Source of the DNA: SVFI01 sp045546735
GTDB lineage: Bacteria; Bacillota; Clostridia; Lachnospirales; Lachnospiraceae
Reading direction: 5' to 3'
DNA: 64,000 bases
Assembly (NCBI GenBank): GCA_045546735.1
Contig: JAZQDJ010000056.1
Span: 1 to 64,000 of the forward strand
The stretch's first letter is position 1. Each line of letters opens with the position of its first letter. Both the position numbers and the translations under genes were made by a program. The notes beneath the pieces were generated by a model, which did not search any database, had not been told where the DNA came from, and saw only the letters and a program-made list of their open reading frames with translations. This document shows, in pieces, positions 1 through 7,129 of this stretch.

Positions 1-83
1 CAACATCCAAGGGTGTTTACCACAAATCAACAGCTGCCAGAAAAGTATCTCGTTTAGCAAAAGCTGTAAACAAGATGGCATAA
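1..83 (+). CDS. rpsT: 30S ribosomal protein S20, C-terminal fragment
   Basis: The first 83 bases read, in the frame that ends at TAA 81-83, as the C-terminal 26 residues of ribosomal protein S20. They are rich in Lys, Arg and Ala and end in the typical KAVNKMA tail. S20 is a small-subunit protein that binds 16S rRNA. The 5' part lies outside the window. In many Clostridia rpsT sits just upstream of the sporulation genes gpr and spoIIP and of lepA, which agrees with what follows here. Confidence 0.88.
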   Translation, partial: TSKGVYHKSTAARKVSRLAKAVNKMA

Positions 84-98
84 TAAGTATAGAAATGC

Positions 99-137
99 AA
101 AAGCATTTAGGTCCCGTCAGCCTAAATGCTTTTTTTG
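99..137 (+). terminator. rho-independent terminator after rpsT
   Basis: An 11-bp stem (AAGCATTTAGG at 101-111 pairing with CCTAAATGCTT at 121-131) with a 9-nt loop is followed at once by a T run (130-136). It ends the rpsT transcript before spoIIP. Confidence 0.92.
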
Positions 138-182
138 TTTCATATTTTTTCTCTTTTTGAATAAAGTGTAAAAGAGGAAGGG

Positions 183-1379
183 ATGAAGCGTATGTGGAAA
201 GGACGGAAAAAGATATGGATTTCTATGGTGCGGACAGGTATCTTGCTGGTTCTGGCAGGGGGCCTGCTTTTTTTATATAAAATTCCGTGGAGCTGGATGG
301 GAGAATGCGCGCCGGTGCTTGCTTATACGGAAAAGAGACCGCAGCAGGGAAATGGATTAATTAAAAAGACAATAGAAGAACATATTCTATTATATGCATA
401 TGCAGGAGGCGGGAAGTATGTGCAGCCGCTTTTTCAAAGTGATTTAAGTGTGGAAGAAATAGTGCTGGCCGAGGCAAGAGATGAAGAAGAACACGTGTTA
501 TTTCAAGAGGGAATGGAACGGGAAAACAGTGTGATCCGGGAAGAAAAGCCTGAGAAAGAAGAAGCGGAAGAAATGACAGAGGTTATTTCACAGGGGGGAG
601 ACTTTGCTGCGCTGGACATGGCACTCTACTATGATTTTGAAAAGTTGATTCAGGATTTTTATGTAGTAGATAAAACAACGTATATTACGGCAGAAGAACT
701 TGATATAGACAAAATGTTAAAACAAGATTTAAGATTATTAGACGTACAGGAAAATCAAGCGTCGGAAGGAGCGCAGGTACTGATTTATCATACGCATTCT
801 CAAGAAGCGTATGCAGATTCTGTCCCGGGGGATGAGAGCATGACTGTGGTCGGTGCAGGCGCTCAGCTGGCAAAATTGTTAGAAGGGTACGGAATACGTG
901 TTATGCACCATAAAGGGCAATACGACATAGAAAATCGAGATTATGCATATGCGAATGCTGAGGCCGGACTCACAAAAATTTTGGAGGAAAATCCTTCGAT
1001 TGAGGTGATTATTGATTTGCACAGGGACGGCGTTGCAGACGGTACGCATTTGGTGACCGAAATAGATGGAAAGCCGACAGCCCAATTTATGTTTTTTAAC
1101 GGGCTCAGTCGTTTAAAGTCAACCGGTGAGATTGATTATTTAAAAAACGAGAATCGGGCAGGCAACCTTGCGTTTTCTTTTCAGCTTCAGAAAAAATGTA
1201 TGGAATATTATCCGGGACTTGCAAGAAGTATTTATTTGAAAGGTTATCGTTATAATATGCAGTACCGGGAGAAAAGTCTGCTTGTGGAGCTTGGGGCACA
1301 GACAAATACCGTGGAGGAGATTTACAATGCGTTGCCGCCGCTTGCGCATGTGATTTCCATGGTGTTGCTCGGAGAGTAG
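183..1379 (+). CDS. spoIIP: stage II sporulation protein P (SpoIIP)
   Basis: SpoIIP is a membrane-anchored peptidoglycan amidase/endopeptidase that works with SpoIID and SpoIIM in the mother cell during engulfment of the forespore. The protein has a basic N-terminus and one membrane segment at about residues 14-33. A charged, Glu-rich linker (about 90-145) follows. The C-terminal catalytic domain carries the HTHSQE motif at 203-208 and an LHRDG motif around His280, both hallmarks of the family. The length of 398 aa is normal. ATG 183 lies only a few bases from the Shine-Dalgarno stretch AGAGGAAGGG (173-182), so in-frame ATG 192 may be the real start. No gpr gene separates it from rpsT. Confidence 0.93.
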   Translation: MKRMWKGRKKIWISMVRTGILLVLAGGLLFLYKIPWSWMGECAPVLAYTEKRPQQGNGLIKKTIEEHILLYAYAGGGKYVQPLFQSDLSVEEIVLAEARDEEEHVLFQEGMERENSVIREEKPEKEEAEEMTEVISQGGDFAALDMALYYDFEKLIQDFYVVDKTTYITAEELDIDKMLKQDLRLLDVQENQASEGAQVLIYHTHSQEAYADSVPGDESMTVVGAGAQLAKLLEGYGIRVMHHKGQYDIENRDYAYANAEAGLTKILEENPSIEVIIDLHRDGVADGTHLVTEIDGKPTAQFMFFNGLSRLKSTGEIDYLKNENRAGNLAFSFQLQKKCMEYYPGLARSIYLKGYRYNMQYREKSLLVELGAQTNTVEEIYNALPPLAHVISMVLLGE

Positions 1380-1408
1380 ATTTAAACGTAGCATTTTTTT
1401 GTTTCTTA

Positions 1409-1417
1409 TGTTAGAAT
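1409..1417 (+). promoter_or_regulatory. possible extended -10 promoter for the small transporter pair
   Basis: TG-T-TAGAAT (1409-1417) looks like an extended -10 element 33 bases before the ATG at 1450. No good -35 hexamer is seen at the right distance, so this is a weak candidate. It would allow expression of the two membrane genes, and perhaps lepA, independently of spoIIP. Confidence 0.35.
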
Positions 1418-1449
1418 ACATTGAAATGTTTTATGGAATGGTGTGAAGT

Positions 1450-1809
1450 ATGGGAACACAGAAACCGAAAGTGAAATATTATGTACTGCTGCATATTTTG
1501 CTCGTCTTTTATTCGGCGGGAGCTATTTTTTCCAAAATGGCCGCAGGACAACCTATGTTTTCGTTTAAATTTTTCCTTTATTATGGAATTGTGCTGGCGA
1601 ATCTTGGGTGTTACGCCATTTTATGGCAGCAAATATTGAAAAAAATTCCTCTCACAGTGGCTTTTGCCAACAAAGCAGTGACCATCGTGTGGGGACTTGT
1701 ATGGGGACTTCTCTTTTTCGGAGAGGCGATTACACTCGGAAAGGTGATCGGAAGCCTGCTGATTATTGCAGGTGTTCTGATTGTGGTGACGGATCATGAT
1801 GCAGATTAG
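1450..1809 (+). CDS. SMR/EamA-like four-helix membrane protein, subunit 1
   Basis: This 119-aa protein is almost entirely hydrophobic, with four predicted membrane helices (about residues 12-30, 36-58, 66-88 and 93-113). Its C-terminal half has the pattern of the small multidrug resistance / EamA superfamily (GEAITLGKVIGSLLIIAG). The first helix lacks the substrate-binding Glu of EmrE-type drug pumps. That favours a lipid-linked sugar flippase-like role, as in ArnE/ArnF, or another small solute, but the substrate cannot be named. The stop overlaps the start of the next gene, a paralogous protein of the same size, so the two probably form a heterodimer. The pair lies between spoIIP and lepA. 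Confidence 0.75.
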   Translation: MGTQKPKVKYYVLLHILLVFYSAGAIFSKMAAGQPMFSFKFFLYYGIVLANLGCYAILWQQILKKIPLTVAFANKAVTIVWGLVWGLLFFGEAITLGKVIGSLLIIAGVLIVVTDHDAD

Positions 1810-2149
1810 TGTGTTTGGTATTTGTCTATTCCTTTTTTCGGTGTTTATTTCGTCCTGTTCCCAGATTATTTTGAAAAAAAGCGCACAGATACATTATGAC
1901 GTATGGTGGAGGGAATATTTGAATGTGCGGGTTATTACTGCGTACGGAATTTTCTTCTTGTCGTCATTTTTAACGATGTACGCATATAAATACGTGCCTC
2001 TTTCCATGGGACCGATGCTGGAAGCGTGCGGATATATTTTCGTTTCTGTGCTTGGTGTGCTTATATTAAAGGAAAGAGTCGGAAAGAGAAAAATTGCCGG
2101 AATGGCGCTTATTATCATCGGTATTGCGGTGGTAAGCTGTTTCGGATAG
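1796..2149 (+). CDS. SMR/EamA-like four-helix membrane protein, subunit 2
   Basis: This is a 117-aa four-helix membrane protein of the same superfamily as its upstream neighbour and overlaps it by 14 bases, as heterodimeric small multidrug resistance pairs often do. The C-terminal segment with LKERVGKRKIAGMALIIIG matches the EamA/SMR last-helix pattern. A second ATG at 1799 is possible; the difference is one residue. The substrate is unknown. The stop lies 10 bases before lepA, so transcription probably continues into lepA. Confidence 0.75.
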   Translation: MMQISVFGICLFLFSVFISSCSQIILKKSAQIHYDVWWREYLNVRVITAYGIFFLSSFLTMYAYKYVPLSMGPMLEACGYIFVSVLGVLILKERVGKRKIAGMALIIIGIAVVSCFG

Positions 2150-2159
2150 GAGGAAATGC

Positions 2160-3977
2160 ATGTCACAGGTAGAACAGAGTAAAATTCGTAATTTTTGTAT
2201 TATAGCACATATCGACCACGGAAAATCGACGCTTGCGGACCGCATTATTGAAAAAACAGGTCTTTTGACAGAGCGTGAGATGCAGGCACAGGTGCTTGAC
2301 AACATGGAACTTGAGCGAGAGCGTGGTATTACGATTAAAGCGCAGACGGTGCGTATCGTGTACAAAGCGCAGGACGGAGAGGAGTATATCTTCAATCTTA
2401 TCGATACACCGGGACACGTTGACTTTAACTACGAGGTGAGCCGTTCGCTTGCAGCGTGTGACGGGGCGATTTTGGTCGTTGATGCAGCACAGGGAATTGA
2501 GGCCCAGACGCTTGCAAATGTATATTTGGCGCTTGATCATGATTTGGACGTATTTCCGGTGATTAATAAAATTGACCTTCCGAGTGCGGATCCGGACCGT
2601 GTGAAAGAGGAAATCGAGGATGTGATCGGTTTAGAGGCACACGATGCGCCTCTTATTTCGGCGAAAAACGGTATCGGTATTGAAGATGTGCTTGAGCAGG
2701 TTGTTTCAAAGGTTCCGGCGCCGTCAGGCGACGCGGATGCGCCTCTTCAGGCACTGATTTTCGATTCGGTTTATGATTCGTATAAAGGAGTTATTATTTT
2801 CTGCCGTATCAAAGAAGGCCGTGTAAAAAAAGGAACCAAAATACGCATGATGGCAACAGGTGCATCGGCAGATGTTGTGGAAGTCGGTTATTTCGGAGCC
2901 GGACAGTTTATCGCATGTGATGAGCTTTCTGCCGGAATGGTAGGATATATTACTGCTTCGATTAAAAATGTGAAAGATACTGCGGTCGGAGATACGATTA
3001 CAGACGCCGCCAGACCTTGCGCAGAACCTCTTCCGGGATATAAAAAAGTAAATTCCATGGTGTATTGCGGAATGTATCCGGCAGACGGAGCAAAGTATCC
3101 GGAACTTCGTGATGCACTCGAGAAATTGCAGCTCAATGACGCATCTTTAAATTATGAACCGGAGACATCCATTGCACTTGGTTTTGGATTCCGTTGCGGT
3201 TTTTTGGGACTTTTACATTTGGAAATCATTCAGGAGCGTCTTGAAAGAGAATACAATCTTGACTTGGTGACGACAGCACCGGGTGTTATTTATAAGGTGT
3301 TTAAGACAAACGGTGAAGTAATAGAACTTACAAATCCAAGTAATCTGCCGGATCCGTCGGAAATCGAGCATATGGAGGAGCCGATTGTCAGTGCTGAAAT
3401 TATGGTGACGACAGAGTTTATCGGACCGATTATGGAACTTTGCCAGGAAAGACGGGGCGTGTATCTGGGCATGGAATATATGGAAGAGACGAGAGCAGTG
3501 CTGCGCTATGAGCTTCCGCTGAATGAGATTATTTACGACTTTTTTGACGCACTTAAATCGCGTTCGAGAGGTTATGCGTCATTTGACTATGAATTGAAAG
3601 GTTATGTGCCTTCACAGCTCGTAAAACTGGATGTCCTTATTAATAAAGAGGAAGTCGATGCCCTTTCGTTTATTGTGCATAAGGACGGCGCGTATGAGCG
3701 CGGACGCAAGATGTGCGAAAAACTGAAAGAAGAGATTCCAAGACACCTGTTTGAGATTCCGATTCAGGCAGCGGTCGGAGGAAAGGTAATTGCCAGAGAA
3801 ACCGTGCGTGCAATGCGCAAGGACGTATTGGCGAAATGTTACGGCGGTGATATCAGCCGTAAGAGAAAGCTTCTTGAAAAACAAAAAGAAGGTAAAAAGC
3901 GTATGAGACAGATCGGTAATGTTGAAATTCCGCAGAAAGCCTTCATGAGTGTTCTGAAACTGGATGATAAGAAATGA
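2160..3977 (+). CDS. lepA: translation elongation factor 4 (LepA/EF4), GTPase
   Basis: LepA is a ribosome-associated GTPase related to EF-G that acts on stalled or mis-translocated ribosomes. The 605-aa length is standard. The P-loop AHIDHGKST is at 16-24, the G3 motif DTPGH begins near residue 82, and NKID lies around 136-139. The C-terminal half contains the LepA-specific domain ending in a basic region (KRKLLEKQKEGKKRMRQIG). AGGAGG lies 6 bases before ATG 2160, which fixes the start. The stop overlaps hemW by 4 bases (ATGA), so the two are translationally coupled. This order is widely conserved in Firmicutes. Confidence 0.97.
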   Translation: MSQVEQSKIRNFCIIAHIDHGKSTLADRIIEKTGLLTEREMQAQVLDNMELERERGITIKAQTVRIVYKAQDGEEYIFNLIDTPGHVDFNYEVSRSLAACDGAILVVDAAQGIEAQTLANVYLALDHDLDVFPVINKIDLPSADPDRVKEEIEDVIGLEAHDAPLISAKNGIGIEDVLEQVVSKVPAPSGDADAPLQALIFDSVYDSYKGVIIFCRIKEGRVKKGTKIRMMATGASADVVEVGYFGAGQFIACDELSAGMVGYITASIKNVKDTAVGDTITDAARPCAEPLPGYKKVNSMVYCGMYPADGAKYPELRDALEKLQLNDASLNYEPETSIALGFGFRCGFLGLLHLEIIQERLEREYNLDLVTTAPGVIYKVFKTNGEVIELTNPSNLPDPSEIEHMEEPIVSAEIMVTTEFIGPIMELCQERRGVYLGMEYMEETRAVLRYELPLNEIIYDFFDALKSRSRGYASFDYELKGYVPSQLVKLDVLINKEEVDALSFIVHKDGAYERGRKMCEKLKEEIPRHLFEIPIQAAVGGKVIARETVRAMRKDVLAKCYGGDISRKRKLLEKQKEGKKRMRQIGNVEIPQKAFMSVLKLDDKK

Positions 3978-5140
3978 TAGAAAAATACTTAAGCCTGTAT
4001 ATTCATATTCCGTTTTGTGTCCGCAAGTGTAACTACTGTGATTTTTTGTCTGCACCTGCGGATGAAGAGACAAAGGAAGCCTATATACAGGCTTTGCTTT
4101 TGGAGATAGAAAGTTATCGCGGAAGTGCACTTTCACAGAGAAAAATAGCAACTGTATTCTTTGGGGGAGGTACTCCGTCTGTTATTGAAGCGCAACAAAT
4201 AACAAGAGTTCTTGATAGGATAAGAGATGTTTTTGAGTTGCTTCCGGATTGTGAGATAACACTTGAAATGAATCCCGGAACTGTGTCAAAAGAAAAATGC
4301 AAGTGTTATTTTAATGCAGGAATCAATCGGGTGAGTATTGGTTTACAGTCGCCGGATGATGCACTTTTACAAACACTCGGAAGAATACATACCTATGAGC
4401 AGTTTTTGCATACATATGATGACGTTCGTGTCAGTGGTATTCAAAATGTAAATGTTGATTTGATGTCTGCCTTGCCCGGACAGGATTTGCAAGGATATTG
4501 CGAAGGGATAAGGAAAGTGACGCACTTGTCGCCTGAACATATTTCGGCGTATAGTTTAATCATTGAAGAAGGAACACCGTTTTATGAAAAATATAAAAAT
4601 GAGTGTAATTTATTTCCGGATGAACAGATGGACCGCATTATGTATGAGCAGACGAAAATGATGTTACAAGAATTTGGTTACGAGCGTTATGAAATATCCA
4701 ATTATGCCCGGCCGGGATATGAGTGCAAACATAACATGGTATATTGGAAGTGCGAAGATTATCTCGGGCTCGGACTCGGGAGTTCGTCCCTGATTCATAA
4801 TGCAAGATTTAAAAACACGTGTGATTTAAAAAAGTATATTCGTGCGTGGAAAACGGGGGACGGGATTTCGGCGCAAGAATTTGAATGGGAAGATTTGACG
4901 CGTCAGATGCAGATGGAAGAATTTATGTTTATGGGGCTTCGTATGATGCGTGGCGTTTCTGAAAAACGCTTTGAAGAAAAATTCGGTGATACGGTGCAAC
5001 AAATATATAAGAAACAGTTGGAGTGTTTGGTGTCAGAAAAACTTCTATATAAATATGAAAAGCCGGATGGAATCTATTGGGCTTTGACAGAGAAGGGAAT
5101 CGACATCAGTAACTACGTATTTGAACAATTTTTGTTCTAA
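3974..5140 (+). CDS. hemW: radical SAM heme chaperone HemW
   Basis: A radical S-adenosylmethionine protein of the HemN/HemW family, 388 aa. The [4Fe-4S]-binding motif CxxxCxxC is at Cys15, Cys19 and Cys22 and is followed by Asp-Phe. The HemW type has this form, while true coproporphyrinogen oxidases (HemN) carry a fourth Cys two residues on. HemW is thought to carry and insert heme rather than to make protoporphyrin. The C-terminal HemN domain (about 300-388) ends with a wHTH-like segment. It overlaps lepA by 4 bases. hrcA, which often follows in Firmicutes, is absent and sigK comes next. Confidence 0.93.
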   Translation: MIEKYLSLYIHIPFCVRKCNYCDFLSAPADEETKEAYIQALLLEIESYRGSALSQRKIATVFFGGGTPSVIEAQQITRVLDRIRDVFELLPDCEITLEMNPGTVSKEKCKCYFNAGINRVSIGLQSPDDALLQTLGRIHTYEQFLHTYDDVRVSGIQNVNVDLMSALPGQDLQGYCEGIRKVTHLSPEHISAYSLIIEEGTPFYEKYKNECNLFPDEQMDRIMYEQTKMMLQEFGYERYEISNYARPGYECKHNMVYWKCEDYLGLGLGSSSLIHNARFKNTCDLKKYIRAWKTGDGISAQEFEWEDLTRQMQMEEFMFMGLRMMRGVSEKRFEEKFGDTVQQIYKKQLECLVSEKLLYKYEKPDGIYWALTEKGIDISNYVFEQFLF

Positions 5141-5201
5141 AGCATGATAAGTATGGCTTGCCTTTTAGAACCCAAATATGTATAATGAAAATTAGACTGT
5201 T

Positions 5202-5229
5202 ACGTTAACCAAACCCTATGCATAGAATA
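5202..5229 (+). promoter_or_regulatory. possible sporulation sigma-K/sigma-E type promoter for sigK
   Basis: CATAGAATA at 5221-5229 fits the sigma-K -10 pattern CATAnnnTA exactly and differs by one base from the sigma-E -10 CATACAAT. An AC dinucleotide (5202-5203) lies 17 bases upstream, where sigma-K promoters have their minimal -35. Known sigK genes are started by sigma-E and then autoregulated by sigma-K. The motif is short, so this is an inference. Confidence 0.4.
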
Positions 5230-5257
5230 GTATAAAGCGTATTTGGGAGGCTTCCCC

Positions 5258-5896
5258 TTGCAGACCTTTCAAAAACCTCTTTCCGAGCAGGAAGAATTAT
5301 ACTATCTCAAGATGCTTAAGGGCGGGGATACGGATCAAAAAACGGAAGCCAGACAGATACTGATTGAGAGAAATCTTCGTCTTGTTGCACACATTGTAAA
5401 GAAGTACCAAAGTGTGGGAGAGGATGCGGAGGATTTGATTTCCATAGGAACGATAGGGCTGATCAAAGCGATTTCGGCATATGAGGAAGGAAAAGGCAGC
5501 CGTTTGGCGACTTACGCGGCCAGATGCATTGAAAATGAACTTTTGATGATGCTGCGTGCGCGGAAAAAGACAGCAAAAGATGTTTCGATTTACGAACCGA
5601 TCGGAACAGATAAAGAGGGGAATGAAATCAGTCTTTTGGATGTGACTTTTTTTGAACAGGAAGATTTTGCCAGCGAGCTTCAAAAGAAAGAGGATATTCA
5701 AAAGATTCGAGAATTGGTGGAAACAGTTTTACCGCCACGTGAAAAGCAGATCATTGCCATGCGCTACGGTTTTTCGGGAGAGGAACTGACGCAGCGACAG
5801 ATCGGCGAAAAACTCGGCATATCCAGAAGTTACGTCTCCCGCATAGAGAAGAAGGCTCTTGCGATGCTTAAGGCGGCTTTTGAGAAAAATATGTAA
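5258..5896 (+). CDS. sigK: RNA polymerase sporulation sigma factor sigma-K
   Basis: A 212-aa sigma-70 family factor that directs late mother-cell transcription during sporulation. Region 2 has NLRLVAHIVKKY, the DLISIGTIGLIKAI stretch and LATYAARCIENELLM, all diagnostic of sigma-K. The linker keeps DKEGNEISLLDV, and region 4 ends in GISRSYVSRIEKKAL. TTG 5258 is chosen because GGGAGG (5245-5250) lies 7 bases before it; the in-frame TTG at 5243 overlaps that Shine-Dalgarno. An in-frame TAG at 5228-5230 blocks any longer N-terminus. The protein therefore lacks the inhibitory pro-sequence of Bacillus pro-sigma-K, and the gene is intact with no skin-type insertion. pilT follows after 47 bases without a clear terminator. 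Confidence 0.93.
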   Translation: MQTFQKPLSEQEELYYLKMLKGGDTDQKTEARQILIERNLRLVAHIVKKYQSVGEDAEDLISIGTIGLIKAISAYEEGKGSRLATYAARCIENELLMMLRARKKTAKDVSIYEPIGTDKEGNEISLLDVTFFEQEDFASELQKKEDIQKIRELVETVLPPREKQIIAMRYGFSGEELTQRQIGEKLGISRSYVSRIEKKALAMLKAAFEKNM

Positions 5897-5943
5897 TGGA
5901 ATATTCCGGTGGGGATTACCGGAAAGAAAAGAGAGGTACTTAT

Positions 5944-6999
5944 ATGTTAGAATTAGTAGAAATACTCCAGGTAGCATATCAGGCAGGAGCGTCCGACGTG
6001 CATCTTACAGTTGGTATTCCGCCAACCATGCGTTTGAACGGCCATCTTGTAAAGATGGATTATCCTGTTTTGAAACCGGAAGATACCTTGGAACTTTGTC
6101 TTGATGTACTTAATCCTGTACAGCGTGAAAAATTCGAGGAGAGAGGCGAGTACGACCTTTCTGTTGCATTCCGCGGCATCGGACGTTACCGTGTTAACGT
6201 TTATAAACAGCGTGGTGCAATCGCTCTTGCTCTTCGTACAATTACAGATGAGATTCCGGATCCGGAAAAACTCGGTGTTCCGAAATCTATCGTAGATTTG
6301 TATCAGCGTAAACGTGGACTTGTACTTGTAACAGGACCTACAGGTTCCGGTAAATCAACGACACTTGCTTCTATTATTAATAAAGTAAATGAAAACCGTG
6401 ATGCTCATATCATTACTCTTGAGGAACCGATCGAGTACGCACACAGACATAAATTATCTATGGTAAACCAGCGAGAAATCGGACAGGATACACTCAGCTT
6501 TGACAACGGCCTTCGTGCTGCGCTCCGTGAAGACCCGGACGTTATTCTCGTGGGAGAGATGCGTGACTTTGAGACAATCAGTATTGCCATCACTGCAGCC
6601 GAGACAGGACACCTTGTATTCTCGACACTGCATACAGTAGATGCGGCCAGTACCGTAGACCGTATCATCGACGTTTTCCCTGAGCATCAGCAGCAGCAGA
6701 TTCGTGTTCAGCTTTCAAACGTTATTGAGGCGATTATCTCACAGACACTTATTCCGAATATTACAGGCGACGGACGTTGTGCAGCGTTCGAGGTAATGCA
6801 TGCTACATACGCTGTTCGTAACTTGATCCGTGAAGGTAAATCGCATCAGCTTGATTCCATCATCCAGACAGGTAAGAAGGAAGGTATGATGACTCTTGAC
6901 GATTCTCTGCTTGCTCTTTATATGGCACGTAAGATTTCGAAAGAAGATTGTATCCAGTTCTCACGTGATCCTGAGAAGATGAAAACAAAAGTATTCTAA
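5944..6999 (+). CDS. pilT: type IV pilus retraction ATPase PilT
   Basis: PilT is the hexameric AAA-like ATPase at the pilus base that depolymerises pili, giving twitching motility and DNA uptake. The N-terminus carries the family signature AGASDVHLTVG, then Walker A GPTGSGKST at 131-139, the Asp box and Walker B (DPDVILVGEMRD), and the His box (GHLVFSTLHT). ATG 5944 is preferred because GAGAGG (5931-5936) lies 7 bases upstream and the PilT domain starts right after it; ATG 5896 would overlap the sigK stop. Length is 351 aa, normal for PilT. It stands about 9 kb from the other pilus genes and probably shares sigK read-through. A small CCGGT/ACCGG hairpin (5906-5922) lies in the leader. Confidence 0.95.
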   Translation: MLELVEILQVAYQAGASDVHLTVGIPPTMRLNGHLVKMDYPVLKPEDTLELCLDVLNPVQREKFEERGEYDLSVAFRGIGRYRVNVYKQRGAIALALRTITDEIPDPEKLGVPKSIVDLYQRKRGLVLVTGPTGSGKSTTLASIINKVNENRDAHIITLEEPIEYAHRHKLSMVNQREIGQDTLSFDNGLRAALREDPDVILVGEMRDFETISIAITAAETGHLVFSTLHTVDAASTVDRIIDVFPEHQQQQIRVQLSNVIEAIISQTLIPNITGDGRCAAFEVMHATYAVRNLIREGKSHQLDSIIQTGKKEGMMTLDDSLLALYMARKISKEDCIQFSRDPEKMKTKVF

Positions 7000-7026
7000 T
7001 ATTCTAACAAGTTTTAACAAATATCA

Positions 7027-7055
7027 TACCGGCTGCGCACCAGGCGTAGCCGGTA
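7027..7055 (+). terminator. strong hairpin after pilT, possible terminator
   Basis: A 12-bp stem with one G-T pair (7027-7038 with 7044-7055) and a 5-base loop lies 27 bases after the pilT stop. No T run follows (TTCTAAAAATCT), so it may be a weak terminator or an mRNA-stabilising 3' hairpin. Confidence 0.5.
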
Positions 7056-7129
7056 TTCTAAAAATCTAATCTAAATTTCAAAAATATTTCCAAACAACAA
7101 AAAAATAAAGAAAGAAGGAGGAATGTTTA

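Noticed and set aside
3974..5140. Coproporphyrinogen III oxidase HemN
   Set aside because: The fourth Cys of the HemN CxxxCxxCxC motif is missing and the sequence continues CDF as in HemW.
5243..5257. Earlier TTG start for sigK giving five more residues
   Set aside because: It overlaps the GGGAGG Shine-Dalgarno that serves TTG 5258, and the extra residues are not found in the family.
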